A stretch of DNA of 64,000 bases, taken from assembly GCA_023376005.1 (NCBI GenBank), contig CM042147.1, forward strand, positions 120,847,556 through 120,911,555, read 5' to 3'. Position 1 is the stretch's first letter. The number at the start of each line of letters is the position of its first letter. Positions 11,272 through 22,242 of the stretch are shown here, piece after piece. The position numbers and the translations under genes were made by a program. The notes beneath the pieces are model-generated. The model saw nothing but the letters and a program-made list of their open reading frames with translations. It was not told where the DNA came from and ran no database searches. The DNA is from Doryteuthis pealeii. Taxonomy: Eukaryota; Mollusca; Cephalopoda; Myopsida; Loliginidae.

Positions 11272-11755
11272 ATTTGTCCGTGACTGTTCTGGACCCTCAG
11301 GTCATTGGCCGTGACTGTTCTGGACCATCACCATGGGCTACATGTTGCCTGCAGGGTACAGTTTGCCCAAGACTGTTCTAGACCATTAGATCATTGGCCG
11401 TGACTGTTCTGGACCCTCACGTCATTAGCCCGTGACTGTTCTGGACCGTCAGCTCATTGGCCGTGACTGTTCTGGACCGTCAGCTCATTGGCCCGTGACT
11501 GTTCTGGACCCTCACGTCATTGGCCCGTGACTGTGGACCAGCTCATTGGCCCGTGACTGTTCTGGACCCTCACTCATTGGCCTGTGACTGTTCTGGACCA
11601 TCAGCTCACCTCATTGGCCCGTGACTTCTGGACCGTCAGCTCATTGGCCCGTGACTGTTCTGGACCGTCAGCTCATTGGCCCGTGACTGTTCTGGACCGT
11701 CAGCTCATTGGCCCGTGACTGTTATGGACCATCAGCTCATTGGCCATGACTATTC
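11272..11755 (+). repeat. Minisatellite, about 32-33 bp unit, around 15 copies
   Basis: Unit GTGACTGTTCTGGACC followed by GTCAGCTCATTGGCCC. Outer copies are diverged. A TA microsatellite lies at 11225-11258 before it. Confidence 0.88.
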
Positions 11756-12149
11756 TAATAGAGAGATTGTTAATAAATAAGATGCTAATTAAGATTAAAT
11801 ATTGATTATTAATAATCATTGAGAATATAATGTTGATAATGAAGGGAATTGTGACATTGGTGGGGATGTAGTTTCAGTTAGACAGATACATTTGTATCTT
11901 AATTTAATCTTAGCATCTTATTTATTAACGATGTCTCTATTTGAATCTAGCTGAGTTGGATTTGCATCAAAACAGCCAATCTTAATGCATTTAAAATCCT
12001 GCAATATGTGTTATTATATATGGTTAGCAAGCTAGTCTTGCAGATCAATTACTACTGAATATCAAGTTCAATCGTCACTGAATGCCCCATACTTGTGACT
12101 TTGTATCACATCCTACTCATCATGGCAAACGAGTTGGATAAATAAGTAA

Positions 12150-12406
12150 GTAAAGTTGGCGGAGTGGCTAATGTCGGTATCAGCCAAACAGCAAGGGAGT
12201 CTATTCCCTTTCTGCTAGCACTAGACCAGGGAGATTGTTTTTTGCTGATGTGGAGCGCCACACCTACCGTCAGCTCCCCACTTTACCATACAGATCAGAT
12301 TACCCAATCTGTGCTACTGATGTGTTGAATTGGCAGGGACTGGTATTGAACCAGGAACCATGCAAATCGTAGGTGGGTGCCCTACCATCTGAGCTAAACT
12401 GACCCC
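12150..12406 (-). mobile_element. SINE-A copy
   Basis: Near-complete - strand copy, more diverged, with an inserted GATTACCCAATCT in the middle. Confidence 0.7.
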
Positions 12407-12479
12407 TGGGTAAATACCTACCATTAATAAAGAAATTAATTAAAATATGATAAAAATAAGTATAAACTTATTATATGCA

Positions 12480-12575
12480 TTTTTATTTAGTTTCATTAGT
12501 CTTTATAATTTGATATAATATTTTATTGTATTAAAACTTAAATACTTATGCCAGGAGAGTGTATAGTTTTGCTAG
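12480..12575 (+). mobile_element. Helitron-like 3' end fragment
   Basis: It matches the last 95 bases of the neighbouring element and ends in a degenerate hairpin and CTAG at 12572-12575, only four bases before the next copy begins. Confidence 0.5.
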
Positions 12576-12579
12576 TACA

Positions 12580-13203
12580 TCTTATTATAATGGAGATTGT
12601 GTGTTTTTCTGTCTGTAACCGAAACTATATTACTACTCAACTCACAATTCCCTTAGTTATTTATGTCACATTCTCCATGATTTTATTTTTATTTAAACCT
12701 CAATTATTAATTAAATTGTTTTACATTATTAATACTGTTGACCATATCTACATACTAATAACATGTAATTGTATTTATATATACAACAAAATAGCGGTTT
12801 ACAGTTTTAATGGGAATGCTAATTTGCATATTGATATTAAAAATCTGATTTTAATTATTGTGCTTGGTATTATTGATTTCTAATCATTTGGTTTTATCTT
12901 AATGAATATGAGCAAAAATCTCTCGGATAAATCTTAAAAGAAATCCATTAACAAGAAGAAATAACTGTAATTTTATTCTTTATTTCCTATTTTAACTAAT
13001 TAGGAAAATTTAGCAATAAAAGACGGGAGTGATGGAAGAGTAAGTTTCAGTTGTTCTATTTTTTAAAATTATATCCCCCTCTGTTTAAAATCTTTTTATC
13101 TGCATTCTTATTTAGTTTCATTAGCCTTTCTAATTTAATATAATATTTTATTACATTAAAATTTAAATACTTGCACCCTATGGAGGGTGCATATATTTGC
13201 TAG
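12580..13203 (+). mobile_element. Non-autonomous Helitron-like element, 624 bp
   Basis: It starts TCTTATTATAATGG after an A (12579) and ends with a hairpin GCACCC-TATGGA-GGGTGC (13173-13190), nine bases, then CTAG (13200-13203) before a T. TC at the 5' end, a hairpin about 10 bases from CTRR, and insertion between A and T are the hallmarks of Helitrons. No Rep/helicase frame is present. Confidence 0.68.
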
Positions 13204-13289
13204 TAATAATAATGATAATCTAGGTGAGTTTTTATTTAACTGAGCTTTGCAGCTCTGTACATGCTGCAGTCCTAATTAGTGGCTCTATT

Positions 13290-13403
13290 TCAATTCTTTT
13301 TATCTGCATTCTTATTTAGTTTCATTAGCCTTTCTAATTAATATAATATTTTATTACATTAAAACTTGAATACTTGCACCCGGAGGGTGTATGTATTTGC
13401 TAG
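13290..13403 (+). mobile_element. Helitron-like 3' end fragment
   Basis: Same 3' region with CACCCGGAGGGTG and a terminal CTAG at 13400-13403. Upstream (13204-13290) is sequence that also occurs near 14032-14110. Confidence 0.5.
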
Positions 13404-14031
13404 TAATAATTTCCAAATACGATAGTGTGTTTGTAACCAAAACTATATCACTAGTCAAGTCACAATTCCAATAGTTATTTACATCGAATTCTTCATGATT
13501 TCATTTTTTATTCAAACCTCAATTATAAATAAAATGTTTTACATTATCAATACTGTTGGCCTTATCTACATCCTAATAACATGCAATTGTATTTATATAT
13601 ACAATGAAATAGCGGTTTACAGTGTGAACAAGACAGCTAATTTGCATATTGATATCAAAAATTTGATTTTAATAAATATGTGTTTAGTATTATTGATTTC
13701 TAATTGTTTGGTTTTATTCTAATAAATATGAGCAAAAATCCCGGGGGTAAATCTTAAAAGAAATCCATTAAGAAGAAGAAGAAGAAATAACTTTTTATTC
13801 TTTACTTCCTAATTTTAACTAAATAGTTAAATTAGGAAAATTTAGTAATGAAATATGGGAGTGATAGAAGAGTAAGTTTCAGTTGTTCTATTTTTCTATT
13901 ATACTCCCCCTCTGTTTCAAATCTTTTTATCTGCCTTCTTATTTAGTTTCATTAGCCTTTCTAATTTAATATAATATTTTATTACATCAAAACTTGTATA
14001 CTTGCACCCAGAGAGTGCATATATTTGCTAA
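13404..14031 (+). mobile_element. Helitron-like copy lacking its 5' tip
   Basis: It aligns with 12600-13203 along its length but starts inside the GTCTGTCTG region. It ends with hairpin GCACCCAGAGAGTGC and CTAA at 14028-14031 before T, which still fits CTRR. Confidence 0.55.
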
Positions 14032-14305
14032 TAATAATAATAATAATCTGGGTGAGTTTTTATTTAACTGAGTCTTGCAGATCTGTATATGCTGCAAGTC
14101 CCTGTGGGTGGCTCTAATAATTGCTTTTTTTTTCTCTCTGATTAACTAATATGTTAAGCTGTAAACAGACTAACAAGTTGCAGTTGCTGCTGCAGCTGCA
14201 TGTCATTTTCAGAGGCAATTGAGGGTGGGTGGGGAAGAGGAGAGGAAATGACTGATGCATCTCTGACAGAAACACCTTACCCCCCACCTTCTTTATTGTC
14301 ATCTG

Positions 14306-14757
14306 TGGTGAGAGTCTCCATGGCACAGTGGCTAATCTATTGGACTGCGATATCATGGCAAACAAGTTTGAACACCAGTTGGACTATTATGATCAGTTTT
14401 GGACTAATACCCTTGGGAATTGTATAAACCCTTCATCACTGACCCAGCCATGGGTCGAATAGTAGTTTTGTTCAGTCAGTAGAGTGTTCGATTAGGAACC
14501 ACAAGGTTCCTGGTTTGATACTGGCCCTCGCCAACTCGGCGTATGAGTAGCATATGGATCTGTGCGGTAAAGTGAGGAGTTGATGGTAGGTGTGGCGCCC
14601 AACTTCAGACGCTAAAACAATCTCCATGATCTAGCACTAGTGAAAAGGGGATAGACTCCCTCACTGTCTGGCTGATACCGACTTTAGGCCACCCTGATGA
14701 CTTTACTTATTGGTCTTTTACAAGGATGTGCTGGTATTAAATAACCCATGAAAGAAA
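14306..14757 (+). mobile_element. SINE-C copy interrupted by SINE-A
   Basis: The head GGCACAGTGGCTAAT with GTTTGAACACC box B is followed by ACTAATACCCTTGGGAA. The 3' part resumes at 14709 with CTTTTACAAGGATG and GGTATTAAATAACCC. The last part is the tail shared with 5S-headed SINEs. Confidence 0.62.
14472..14708 (+). mobile_element. SINE-A copy nested in SINE-C
   Basis: Complete copy. Sequence on both sides (14306-14471 and 14709-14757) belongs to one SINE-C copy, so SINE-A inserted into it. Confidence 0.72.
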
Positions 14758-14810
14758 AAATATTGTTATCTCCTTTGCCCTCTTTATTTTCCTCTTTCCC
14801 TTAAACTGGA

Positions 14811-15075
14811 TATTTACCGCATACTCCATGTGTACAGGTTAGGCACAAGCCCTATTAAAGTGGGACCACCCACAAGCTGAGACTCATGGTCGGCGAGTGC
14901 AAAAAATGCATAGATCCCATTGGAATTCCCCCTCAAGGCACTGGGCAATATACCCAGCCCTGCCCCTTTAATTTAAGGGGCAGGTGTTGCCTTGGGTGAT
15001 GGCCTCCTGGGATCAACGATGTTAGTTTGTAAGGTCCAGGGCCGAAGCCACTGGACACCCCCTGGTCGAAACCAG
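14811..15075 (-). mobile_element. Dispersed repeat F
   Basis: GC-rich repeat of about 275 bp. On the - strand it contains GTCCAGTGGCTTCGGCCC, GGGCAGGGCTGGG and GACTCATGGTCG/AGTCTC-type motifs. No coding. Class unknown. Confidence 0.55.
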
Positions 15076-15342
15076 GGTTAAATATGCTGACTATGACGAT
15101 AATAAGTATTCTTATATTGTGTTTAAATGTAGAGAAGCAACTTGTTTATTTACACGTTTTCTTAGCAACCGTTGCCAAGAAAGACATTGGAAGTTTTTGT
15201 TTTTTTTTTCATGCAAGAAATCCTATCAATTAAAGAAGAAAAAACATTTTGAAAGTTAGTTTACAAAATAATAATCTGGTGACCAAGAAAAGTGTTATAC
15301 AAAAATATGTGATGAACAAATTTTTTTAGATATATACATTAA

Positions 15343-15613
15343 TACAGGGTTTTCAGAAAAATTGCTATTATTTTGTAATTTAATTATTTGATCAATTATC
15401 ATTCAAATGATCTCAGATTTTAACAGCATGTGTAGAAAAACAATTCAAAATTTATGTTTAATTTTAAAACACCTTTTTTTTTTTCCTGTGAATGACATTT
15501 CTATGCCTGAAAAGAAAAAACATTAAACAGATTTTTGATTTGTTTACTGTAAAAATTTGAGATCATTTTAATAAGTTATAAGATAAGTTAATGATATATT
15601 TTTAATTATATAT

Positions 15614-15650
<37 letters not shown>

Positions 15651-16188
15651 GGGAGTAAATATGGAAATAAATCTGACAATATTAAGAAATTTTAAAAATG
15701 AAGTGTTCCATAAATATTTAGTTATCATTCCCACTTTGTTCCTTTTGTTCTCATAAAATCAGTCCATTAATACTTTTTCTTGTCTTTGGTTGAATGCATT
15801 TCCTCGAGTTACGTCACGCGTCATGACATCTTCGTGTGTGCGGATCGCGGCTCGTCTTTCAAAAATACAACGCTGAACAAATACAGTTGCAAACTTTTTA
15901 TAAATATTTTTCTAACTCCTGTCATCTACAAAACATCCATCAATTTCTTCACCCCATAATCTATCCTGATGAATGAAGGTTAAAATAAACTGAAACGTTT
16001 AAGCGTCAATAAATAAATTCATCTTATTTTTGGAACATTTCATTTTTCAAATTTCTTAATATATATATATGTATATATATATTTATGTATAAATAATGTT
16101 ATTAGATAATGATTTTCAATAATAAGTTAAAAGATATGACGAGTTATTAGATAATGAAATGATAGCAATTTTTCTGGAACACCCTGTA
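15343..16188. mobile_element. TIR element (MITE) with TA target duplication, 846 bp
   Basis: The left end TACAGGGTTTTCAGAAAAAT at 15343 matches the inverted right end, which reads TACAGGGTGTTCCAGAAAAA inward from 16188. The similarity runs about 45 bp. The TA at each end fits the target duplication of Tc1/mariner-type DNA transposons. There is no transposase frame, so it is non-autonomous. It contains a nested element between two TA microsatellites (15640-16085). Confidence 0.7.
15640..16085 (+). mobile_element. Nested TA-flanked element with hammerhead-like core
   Basis: Both sides are TA microsatellites. Short inverted arms (about 15689-15715 and 16030-16059) enclose a unique GC-richer middle. 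CTGATGA (15966-15972) and GAAA (15992-15995) are separated by 19 bases with a weak GGTT/AACT stem. A hairpin-like CG...CG and GTC follow, as in hammerhead stem III and its cleavage triplet. No stem I is evident. Confidence 0.4.
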
Positions 16189-16369
16189 TATCTCAAATAC
16201 TACAAAAATCTTTGAAACTCCCTGTATTTGTAAATTTAGGAGAAATCTTCAAAAAAGAATTTAATTGTCCAGAATGGTATAATTCTTCATTCTAATTCCA
16301 CATTAATAAAGTCTGTATGTTATGTACCTCTTTGTTGAATTTTATTACATATATATTCACCTACACTTA

Positions 16370-16641
16370 GGAAGCGCGTGCTATAATGGTTAAAGTCATG
16401 GGAAATGGACTTGTCACCCGAGTTCAAATCCTGGACGTTGTAATTTCACTTAGCGCTAATACCCTTGGGAAAGGTATGAATCCTACTCTCCCTCCAGCTA
16501 TGGGTAAATAGTAGGGCAGACTAGGCTCTTTAACCTTGGTTAAGCAACCGGTCTAGGAGAAGGGAAAACTCTGAATTCAAACCTGTTGAACTCCGCTTAA
16601 GAAATTGACCTTGTGTCGCATCCTGCTCGTGCGGAGGGGTT

Positions 16642-16680
<39 letters not shown>
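16370..16680 (+). mobile_element. SINE-B copy with long TA tail
   Basis: Complete copy ending GGGGTTGG followed by about 19 TA units. A TA-rich tail after GGTTGGTA is a family trait and may seed microsatellites. Confidence 0.75.
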
Positions 16681-16684
<4 letters not shown>

Positions 16685-16716
16685 ACATTTGGAGGTTTCT
16701 CCCAAGCCTCCTAACG

Positions 16717-16875
16717 TATTATAATTTATATAAATATTTATATAAATATTATAATTTATATAAATATTTATATAAATATTATAATTTATATAAATATTAT
16801 AATTTATATAAATATTTATATAAATATTTATATAAATATTATAATTTATATAAATATTATAATTTATATAAATAT
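16717..16875 (+). repeat. AT minisatellite
   Basis: TATAATTTATATAAATATT units in irregular number, between the TA-tailed SINE-B and the terminal exon at 16968. Confidence 0.8.
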
Positions 16876-16967
16876 AATTTAGCTATTGAAACTAAAACTA
16901 GACATTTGATTTTTATAACTGTATACTTTTATAATCCCTTGTTTTTTTTTTTCTTTTCTCATTTCAG

Positions 16968-17050
16968 CACTTATTGACTTGTTAAAGGACCCATCGCCCC
17001 ATGTACGAGGCAAAGCTGCTGAAGCAATGAGTCTACTATACAGTTACTGA
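16968..17050 (+). CDS. Probable terminal coding exon of an armadillo/HEAT-repeat protein
   Basis: A long pyrimidine tract followed by ATTTCAG (AG at 16966-16967) precedes an open stretch ending in TGA at 17048-17050. The first two bases (CA) complete a codon from an upstream exon. The remaining codons give LIDLLKDPSPHVRG and then KAAEAMSLLYSY, then stop. The pattern of a hydrophobic helix, D-x-S-P-x-V-R and a second helix with A-A-E-A is typical of armadillo/HEAT repeats, which act as protein-binding scaffolds. Proteins such as RSPH14 or other ARMC family members end in this way, but 26 residues are too few to choose. No upstream exon is visible to me in the preceding 16.9 kb, which is full of repeats, so the intron is either long or hides small exons. 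The splice site, stop codon and 3'UTR signal agree with each other. Confidence 0.62.
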
Positions 17051-17645
17051 AGATTGACCTGTCCACAAAAGATAGACAATAACCGTGCCACCTGGTGGAG
17101 AAAGAAATATTTAAAAAAAAAAAAAGAAAAATCATTACAGCTATAGCCATAACGAACACAATATTCTGTATTACAAGTTTTAAAATCTAGAGATCAAATC
17201 TTAGAATTTCCCAACTTTTATTTTTTTTGTTGTTCAGTTTTTTTTTATTGTATCAAAACTGATCAACTCATTCGAGTTAGGTTTTTATATCCATGGATCT
17301 ATCGAGAGAAGCATAAGATCGGTAAGACTGGTAGGGGAGGGGACTTTTTAATCGTGAAATTTTTTAACGAAAAAAAGTTATAAATATTGACTCCACCCCC
17401 TACTATACGTGGTATTATGACATACACTTTTAAACGACTTTTTATTTGGGGTGGGGAGGGATGGAGGGATGGTTCCAATTTATATAATCAGGTAGAAAGA
17501 AATATTTGCAGCTCGGCTAACTTTTCCAAAAATTGGAGAAAAAAGTTTGTTTTTTTTTTTTTGTTTTTGACAAGTTCTTCTAAAGAACTTCTGTCTCGAC
17601 TAACGTCTGTTTTGTTTTAACAGTTAATAAATGATTTTAAAACTT
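17051..17645 (+). other. Putative 3'UTR of the armadillo-repeat gene with polyadenylation signal
   Basis: The sequence after the stop at 17050 has no strong repeat match to other parts of the window up to about 17640. It contains AATAAA at 17626-17631, followed by a T-rich stretch, a plausible cleavage region. A 5S-like SINE begins just after this point at about 17657. Confidence 0.4.
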
Positions 17646-17656
17646 TTATTCAATGA

Positions 17657-17800
17657 TAGAACGTTCAATACTTAATTGGATGACCACTTAAGCAACAGCA
17701 GGTACTGTAAGAAACCCGAGTCCTTTGTTTATCAAAAATGACTTGATTCGGCATTAAATGACCCGAAAAGGGTTGCTATACCGTAAAACAAAACAACCAA
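17657..17800 (+). mobile_element. 5S rRNA-headed SINE with tail
   Basis: ACGTTCAATACTTAATTGGA and TGACCACTT match the 3' half of the 5S-like head at 27020. It is followed by a tail containing CGGCATTAAATGACCC and ATACCGTAAAACAAAAC. That tail is also found without the 5S head in SINE-C copies. Confidence 0.55.
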
Positions 17801-18360
17801 ATTAATGATAAAACAAGTGATTAAATCTCATGGAATATAAATACTTACTGTTTGTTTTAAGTAAATAACCTTTTTTTTTCTTTTATCTAAATTAAAAAAA
17901 AAAAAAAAAAATGATTATAATAAATAAATCAAACATATCAATGCGAAATATTAAAAACTTTCAGTTTATTTTCTATTTGTTTATAAAAACTGGATTTTAA
18001 AAAATTTAGATTTTAAAAAATTTTTAAAACTTGGACCCAAACCCAATCGGTTAATATTGACTGAGTTACAATATAAATTGAGATGAGAAAATTCCTATCA
18101 AGACACTAAGTTGTTTTATGTGCAATAGTTCATGAAAATAACTAAAAAAAACTTTTCGAAATAGACTGACTAGATCTGGCCAAACATTTTTGTTTACAAT
18201 CTTATCTAATAACGCTATTTTATAATATAATATAAGTATATATATATATAAGTATGCACTATTCAGATTTGTTTCAAATTTAAGTTACCTAACTATTGAT
18301 ATTAGAATATTGGTAAAAGAAATCTAAAGATAGATTCTGGAAGCACTAGAAAGGAACAAG
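17801..18360. other. No feature recognised
   Basis: AT-rich, with poly-A at 17892-17911. Confidence 0.4.
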
Positions 18361-18455
18361 TCACCCCATGAGTCTCGGCTTGTGGGTAGTGCCCACATAA
18401 AACGGCTTTGTGCCATATCGTCTGAAAGTGGGACACATGTAAAAACCAGAAAGGA
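18361..18455 (+). mobile_element. Dispersed repeat F, 3' fragment
   Basis: CATGAGTCTCGGCTTGTGG and CACATAAAACGGC match the 3' part of family F. Confidence 0.5.
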
Positions 18456-18469
18456 ACAAGTCATTGTAT

Positions 18470-18713
18470 CTGATTACGCATTGGTCATACAAGACTAACG
18501 CACTCCAATATGCTCAAACAAGAACAACAACCACAATGTGAAACATGTCAAACACCTTTGACAGTTAAACACTTATTCATAGAATGCAGTTTTCTTGCTC
18601 ACATCAGAAACCGTTATTTTAAAGCAAACAATATGAAAGATCTGTTTGAAAATGTCAACATGGAGGATATTCTCTCTTTTTTTAGAGAAATAAAATTATA
18701 CCATAGAATATAG
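18470..18713 (+). pseudogene. LINE ORF2 C-terminal fragment (I/Jockey-like)
   Basis: LRIGHTRLTHSNML followed by CETCQTPLTVKHLFIEC shows the RxGHTxLTH motif and a CxxC...HxxxxC zinc-knuckle arrangement near the C-terminus of I/Jockey-type non-LTR retrotransposons. An in-frame stop precedes LRIGH. It ends naturally at 18711-18713. Different lineage from the RTE-like LINE pieces in this window. Confidence 0.6.
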
Positions 18714-19619
18714 ACATGAAACAAATCAATACCATACAACATAATTCCCAATAATGCTAACACATTTTTAAAACCAATTTCTAAAAAGTATAAATATAAA
18801 TACACGATATGTATAAATTCCTAACCGTTAGGCATGACATAACCCCAGACGGGTTGATATGCCTTTAAAATCAATAAACAAACAATAAGCAGTTAATACT
18901 TTTAGAGTTTGGGAGTCTACAGTTAAAGTAACCTAAAAATATATTTCCCAAAAGTTATAGTTATGATATAATGAAAGAAGACGAGTAATTTTCATAATGT
19001 ATTTTATTTAGTCTCACTCACACACATATACACGTGATGGTCTCTCTTTTCTGGAATATTAGATTTTATTCTTCATATTTCTTTTTGAAATCATTTTGTA
19101 AACTTACAAAATGAATGTGCTTAATTCCTACAAAATATATTCGGTCTGTATAAAATCTTTTATAGAAAAAAAAAAAGATATAGTCCAGGTTAAAATCTTA
19201 GTAAGAGTAACCCAAGGCCAAACTTTTTTAGACCTTATTTTTTTAATGCAGGTATCATTGGGGAACGAGAAAAGTTTTGGTAAATGGTCCAATGCCTGGC
19301 CATTTATCAAAACTTCCTATCCCCAATACTTTAAAATACTCAATTGGAATTTTGAATCAGCTTAGAATAAGTTAATCTAATTTTAAATTTTGACAGATAA
19401 TTCAATCTGTATTAAATGGGTTTCAATTTGTATATGAAAACTAAATCTGATATGGCTTAGAAATAAAGTGCAACATTTTTCTGTAATTAAACAGAAGAAA
19501 ACGACTTATGGTTGTTTGTGCCAGCAAACAGGGGACTACAATTTTCTTTTTTTTTTTTTTTTTTTTGTTGGTATTTTTGACTTACGTTAAAGCATAGTTC
19601 CTGTTTTCAGAATTGCAAC
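18714..19619. other. Mostly unassigned
   Basis: 18825-18885 has a diverged shared SINE tail (TTGATATGCCTTTAAAATC). The rest is AT-rich. A hairpin-like repeat of GGCCAAACTTTTTTAGACC and TTTTGGTAAATGGTCC lies near 19220-19290. Confidence 0.35.
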
Positions 19620-19922
19620 CTGCTTAGTGGCATTTTAGCTCGTTTGATTTTAGAATTTTTGGAATCTGGCCCCTTTAAATATAGGTTGCCCAATAGCTCT
19701 ACATATTTTAGATACATCAACAACATACATTTTCCTACCTTAAGACCTAAAAATAGAATAGATTGCAGAAAAATTTGGCACCGTCAAACCTTCCATAAAT
19801 TTTGGCTTATGAAAAGAGAATCTAACAGCACCATACATTTCCTAGACATCCTATTAAATAGATCACAAAATAATTTAACTTTTCTAAACAAACCAACTAA
19901 CAAAAATGACTATAAACTATAA
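19620..19922 (+). pseudogene. Penelope-like reverse transcriptase fragment
   Basis: The translation contains ESGPFKYRLPNS, YFRYINNIHF (the place of the YxDD active site, here degraded to YINN), IHFLDILLNRS and KPTNKNDYKL. The order GPFKYRLPNS, FRYxDD, FLDILL, KPTNKNDY is that of Penelope-like element RTs. The copy lacks catalytic aspartates, has no start and stops after KNDYKL, so it is dead. It documents that this retroelement class is present in the genome. Confidence 0.7.
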
Positions 19923-20232
19923 TATTCTTATAGAAGATTAACTCTTTGCCTACTTTAAGTGACTCCCAGCAGCTCTCTCACCACTGCAATCCTACTGTAA
20001 GCCACTGGCAACAGCTCTCACTCATGTCACTTGTTTACACTAATAATAAATAATAATAATAATAGGACTTTATTTGAATAGAATAGGTTCTGAGGTGAAT
20101 AGATACTTTTGAATATCCCATAATACAGGTAAAAAATACCTAGAAAATTTGGTATAACCATAGAGGAAATTTTGTAGGCAAAGATTAAATCTCAAAATTC
20201 ATAGTATAAAAAAGGGACTAAGAATCTGTTGT

Positions 20233-20440
20233 AAACTAACATAGGTTACTAAATAAGAAATAACTAAATGAATGTTGGAAATGAAATGTAATCTTTATAA
20301 CAGTAACAAAATACAATACTCGCCAGCGGCATGAAGAAGGGTAAACCACTGCTAGTGGTATAAACTACTCAGTCAGCATAATACTCCCATATTTATGAGG
20401 ATGGGACAATGGGACATACGCATTAATTCAACTTTTCTGG
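20233..20440 (+). mobile_element. Dispersed repeat E, second copy
   Basis: It shares GAAATGAAATGTAATCTTTA and GCCAGCGGCATGAAG with the 50 kb copy. Just upstream, 20061-20102 (AATAGGACTTTATTTG) matches the - strand of 31383-31435. Confidence 0.5.
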
Positions 20441-20768
20441 CGATTTTACATATTCTGCCCTGTTTGACACTGCTCTAGTGGGCCATAAATAATATATTAT
20501 AAGACCGAAGCTGTGGGCCATAAGAAATCTTAGGTAGGGTATATAACAGAATCTTTCTTAGAATTTTTTTTTTTTCAGAGGTGGATGGGTAAAATATCAT
20601 TAACCATTAACTAGCTGAAAAAATATTCTAGTTTTTTTTGTTTTTTTGTTGTTTTTTTTAAAATGGCTGACTATATATTTTGTGAATAAGATGTCACACA
20701 TTAATTGGTTCTATGACTTCATTCTCTATTGTAAATGATTCAATTTAATTTTTCTGCCTTGGTATCAT

Positions 20769-21006
20769 GGGCCGGTTTAGCTCAGTCGGTAGGGCGTCTG
20801 ACTAGGAACCACAAGGTTCCTGATTCAATACAACCCTTCGCCAACTCAGCATATAAGTAGTACAGGGATCTGTGTGGTAAAGTAAAGAGTTGATGGTGGT
20901 CCACCTCAGAGGTAAAAACAATCTCCTTGGTCTAGTGCTAGTGAAAAGGGATAGACTCCTTTGCTGTCTGGCTGATACTGACTTTAGGCCACCCCAACGA
21001 CTTTAC
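20769..21006 (+). mobile_element. SINE-A copy, best preserved head
   Basis: It starts GGGCCGGTTTAGCTCAGTCG, with box A intact, and box B TGATTCAATAC near 20820. The family body ends CCCCAACGACTTTACTT with a poly-T tail. Confidence 0.75.
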
Positions 21007-21527
21007 TTTTTTTTTTTATCAAACTCTAGTTTTAAAGCTTCTCACAAGATGGCAATAGTTACGCCTACCACTGGTGTCATTATGATAATGCCTAAAAAAT
21101 AAGAAAAACACACAAAAAACAAAACAATATCCTGGCATTAAAAAAAAAGGTAGTGGTGCTCAAGATGAAATGCTGTGCATATACTTCCGATGAACTTGGT
21201 GATATTTTTGGAAATATTTGGGTCTTCTTATTCTGACTGTGAATCTGTAAAATGATTCAAGACAATTCATAGATGGTAGAAAAAGCAGTGATTGTCCTGC
21301 AGCGCCTGACGAGATATATTAGGAGAAAATTTCTTTGTTCTTGGGTTGTCTTTGTTCTGGCATTGAATTTTTTATTGATATTGATTCGAGACAATTCTTG
21401 AAAGGTAATAATGGAAAAATGATTGTCCTGGAGCAGCTGACAAGATATTTTCCAGATATGACATCGCACATTGATATTGATGGTTTGTAGGAACCTGTGG
21501 GTGGGGATAAGTTGTAATTATTCACTT
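21007..21527. other. Local inexact duplication
   Basis: 21240-21310 and 21375-21445 share GACAATTC, GATTGTCCTG and AGCxxCTGACxAGATAT, a diverged duplication of about 130 bp. No gene. Confidence 0.4.
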
Positions 21528-21529
21528 TA

Positions 21530-21562
<33 letters not shown>

Positions 21563-21690
21563 CCACCCAGGGGTAAATTTTTTTTTTTTTTTTTAAATCC
21601 CACCTAGGGGTAAAATATTTTTTTTTTTTTTAAATCCCACCTAGGGTAAAAATAATTTTTTTTTTTTTTTAATGTCCCAGTCCCAAGTAC
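21528..21690 (+). repeat. Tandem poly-T plus AAATCCCACC unit, four copies
   Basis: Poly-T runs alternate with AAATCCCACCTAGGGGTAAA-type blocks, unit about 45-50 bp. Confidence 0.75.
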
Positions 21691-22194
21691 TTTTATATTG
21701 GGCATGTAGTTTTAAAAACTTAGATCAAACACTTTTTTTTTTTTTTTGCCCCCTTTAAATACTTGATAGATAATATATAACTCTGTAGTCTTAAAATATG
21801 CATATGATATGAACGTTCTGTGGGGACTGATATTGGTAAAAGCTGTAGTTGGTACCATAGTGCACTCTATAGCAGGTGTATTTGGAGACAAGAGAGGGGT
21901 GGGGCTTATAAAAATCTTTGAAAATTCCAAAAGTATAGAAAATCTGAATGTTGTAGCGAGGAAAATAAAATTTAAAAAAAACAAAAAAAACATCCAGATT
22001 TTTCAATGCCAGTTTTTTTTTTGTTTTTTTTTTTTTTATATATAAACAGAATTTTTAAAAATGTTTTTGCTTCATAAAAACGAAGCTTTAATTTTGTTGT
22101 TAAATAAAAAAATGTTATCCTTGCTTCAATTGTTGAAATGTTTGATTGATCAAAATTTGTTTTGTCTTTTATTCAACCTGTGCCAAGTGCAGTC

Positions 22195-22232
<38 letters not shown>

Positions 22233-22242
22233 ATATATATAT

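Noticed and set aside
20769..20850. Functional tRNA gene
   Set aside because: The tRNA-like head with box A and box B is part of the SINE-A family; its acceptor stem and anticodon arm are not intact and the family body follows directly.
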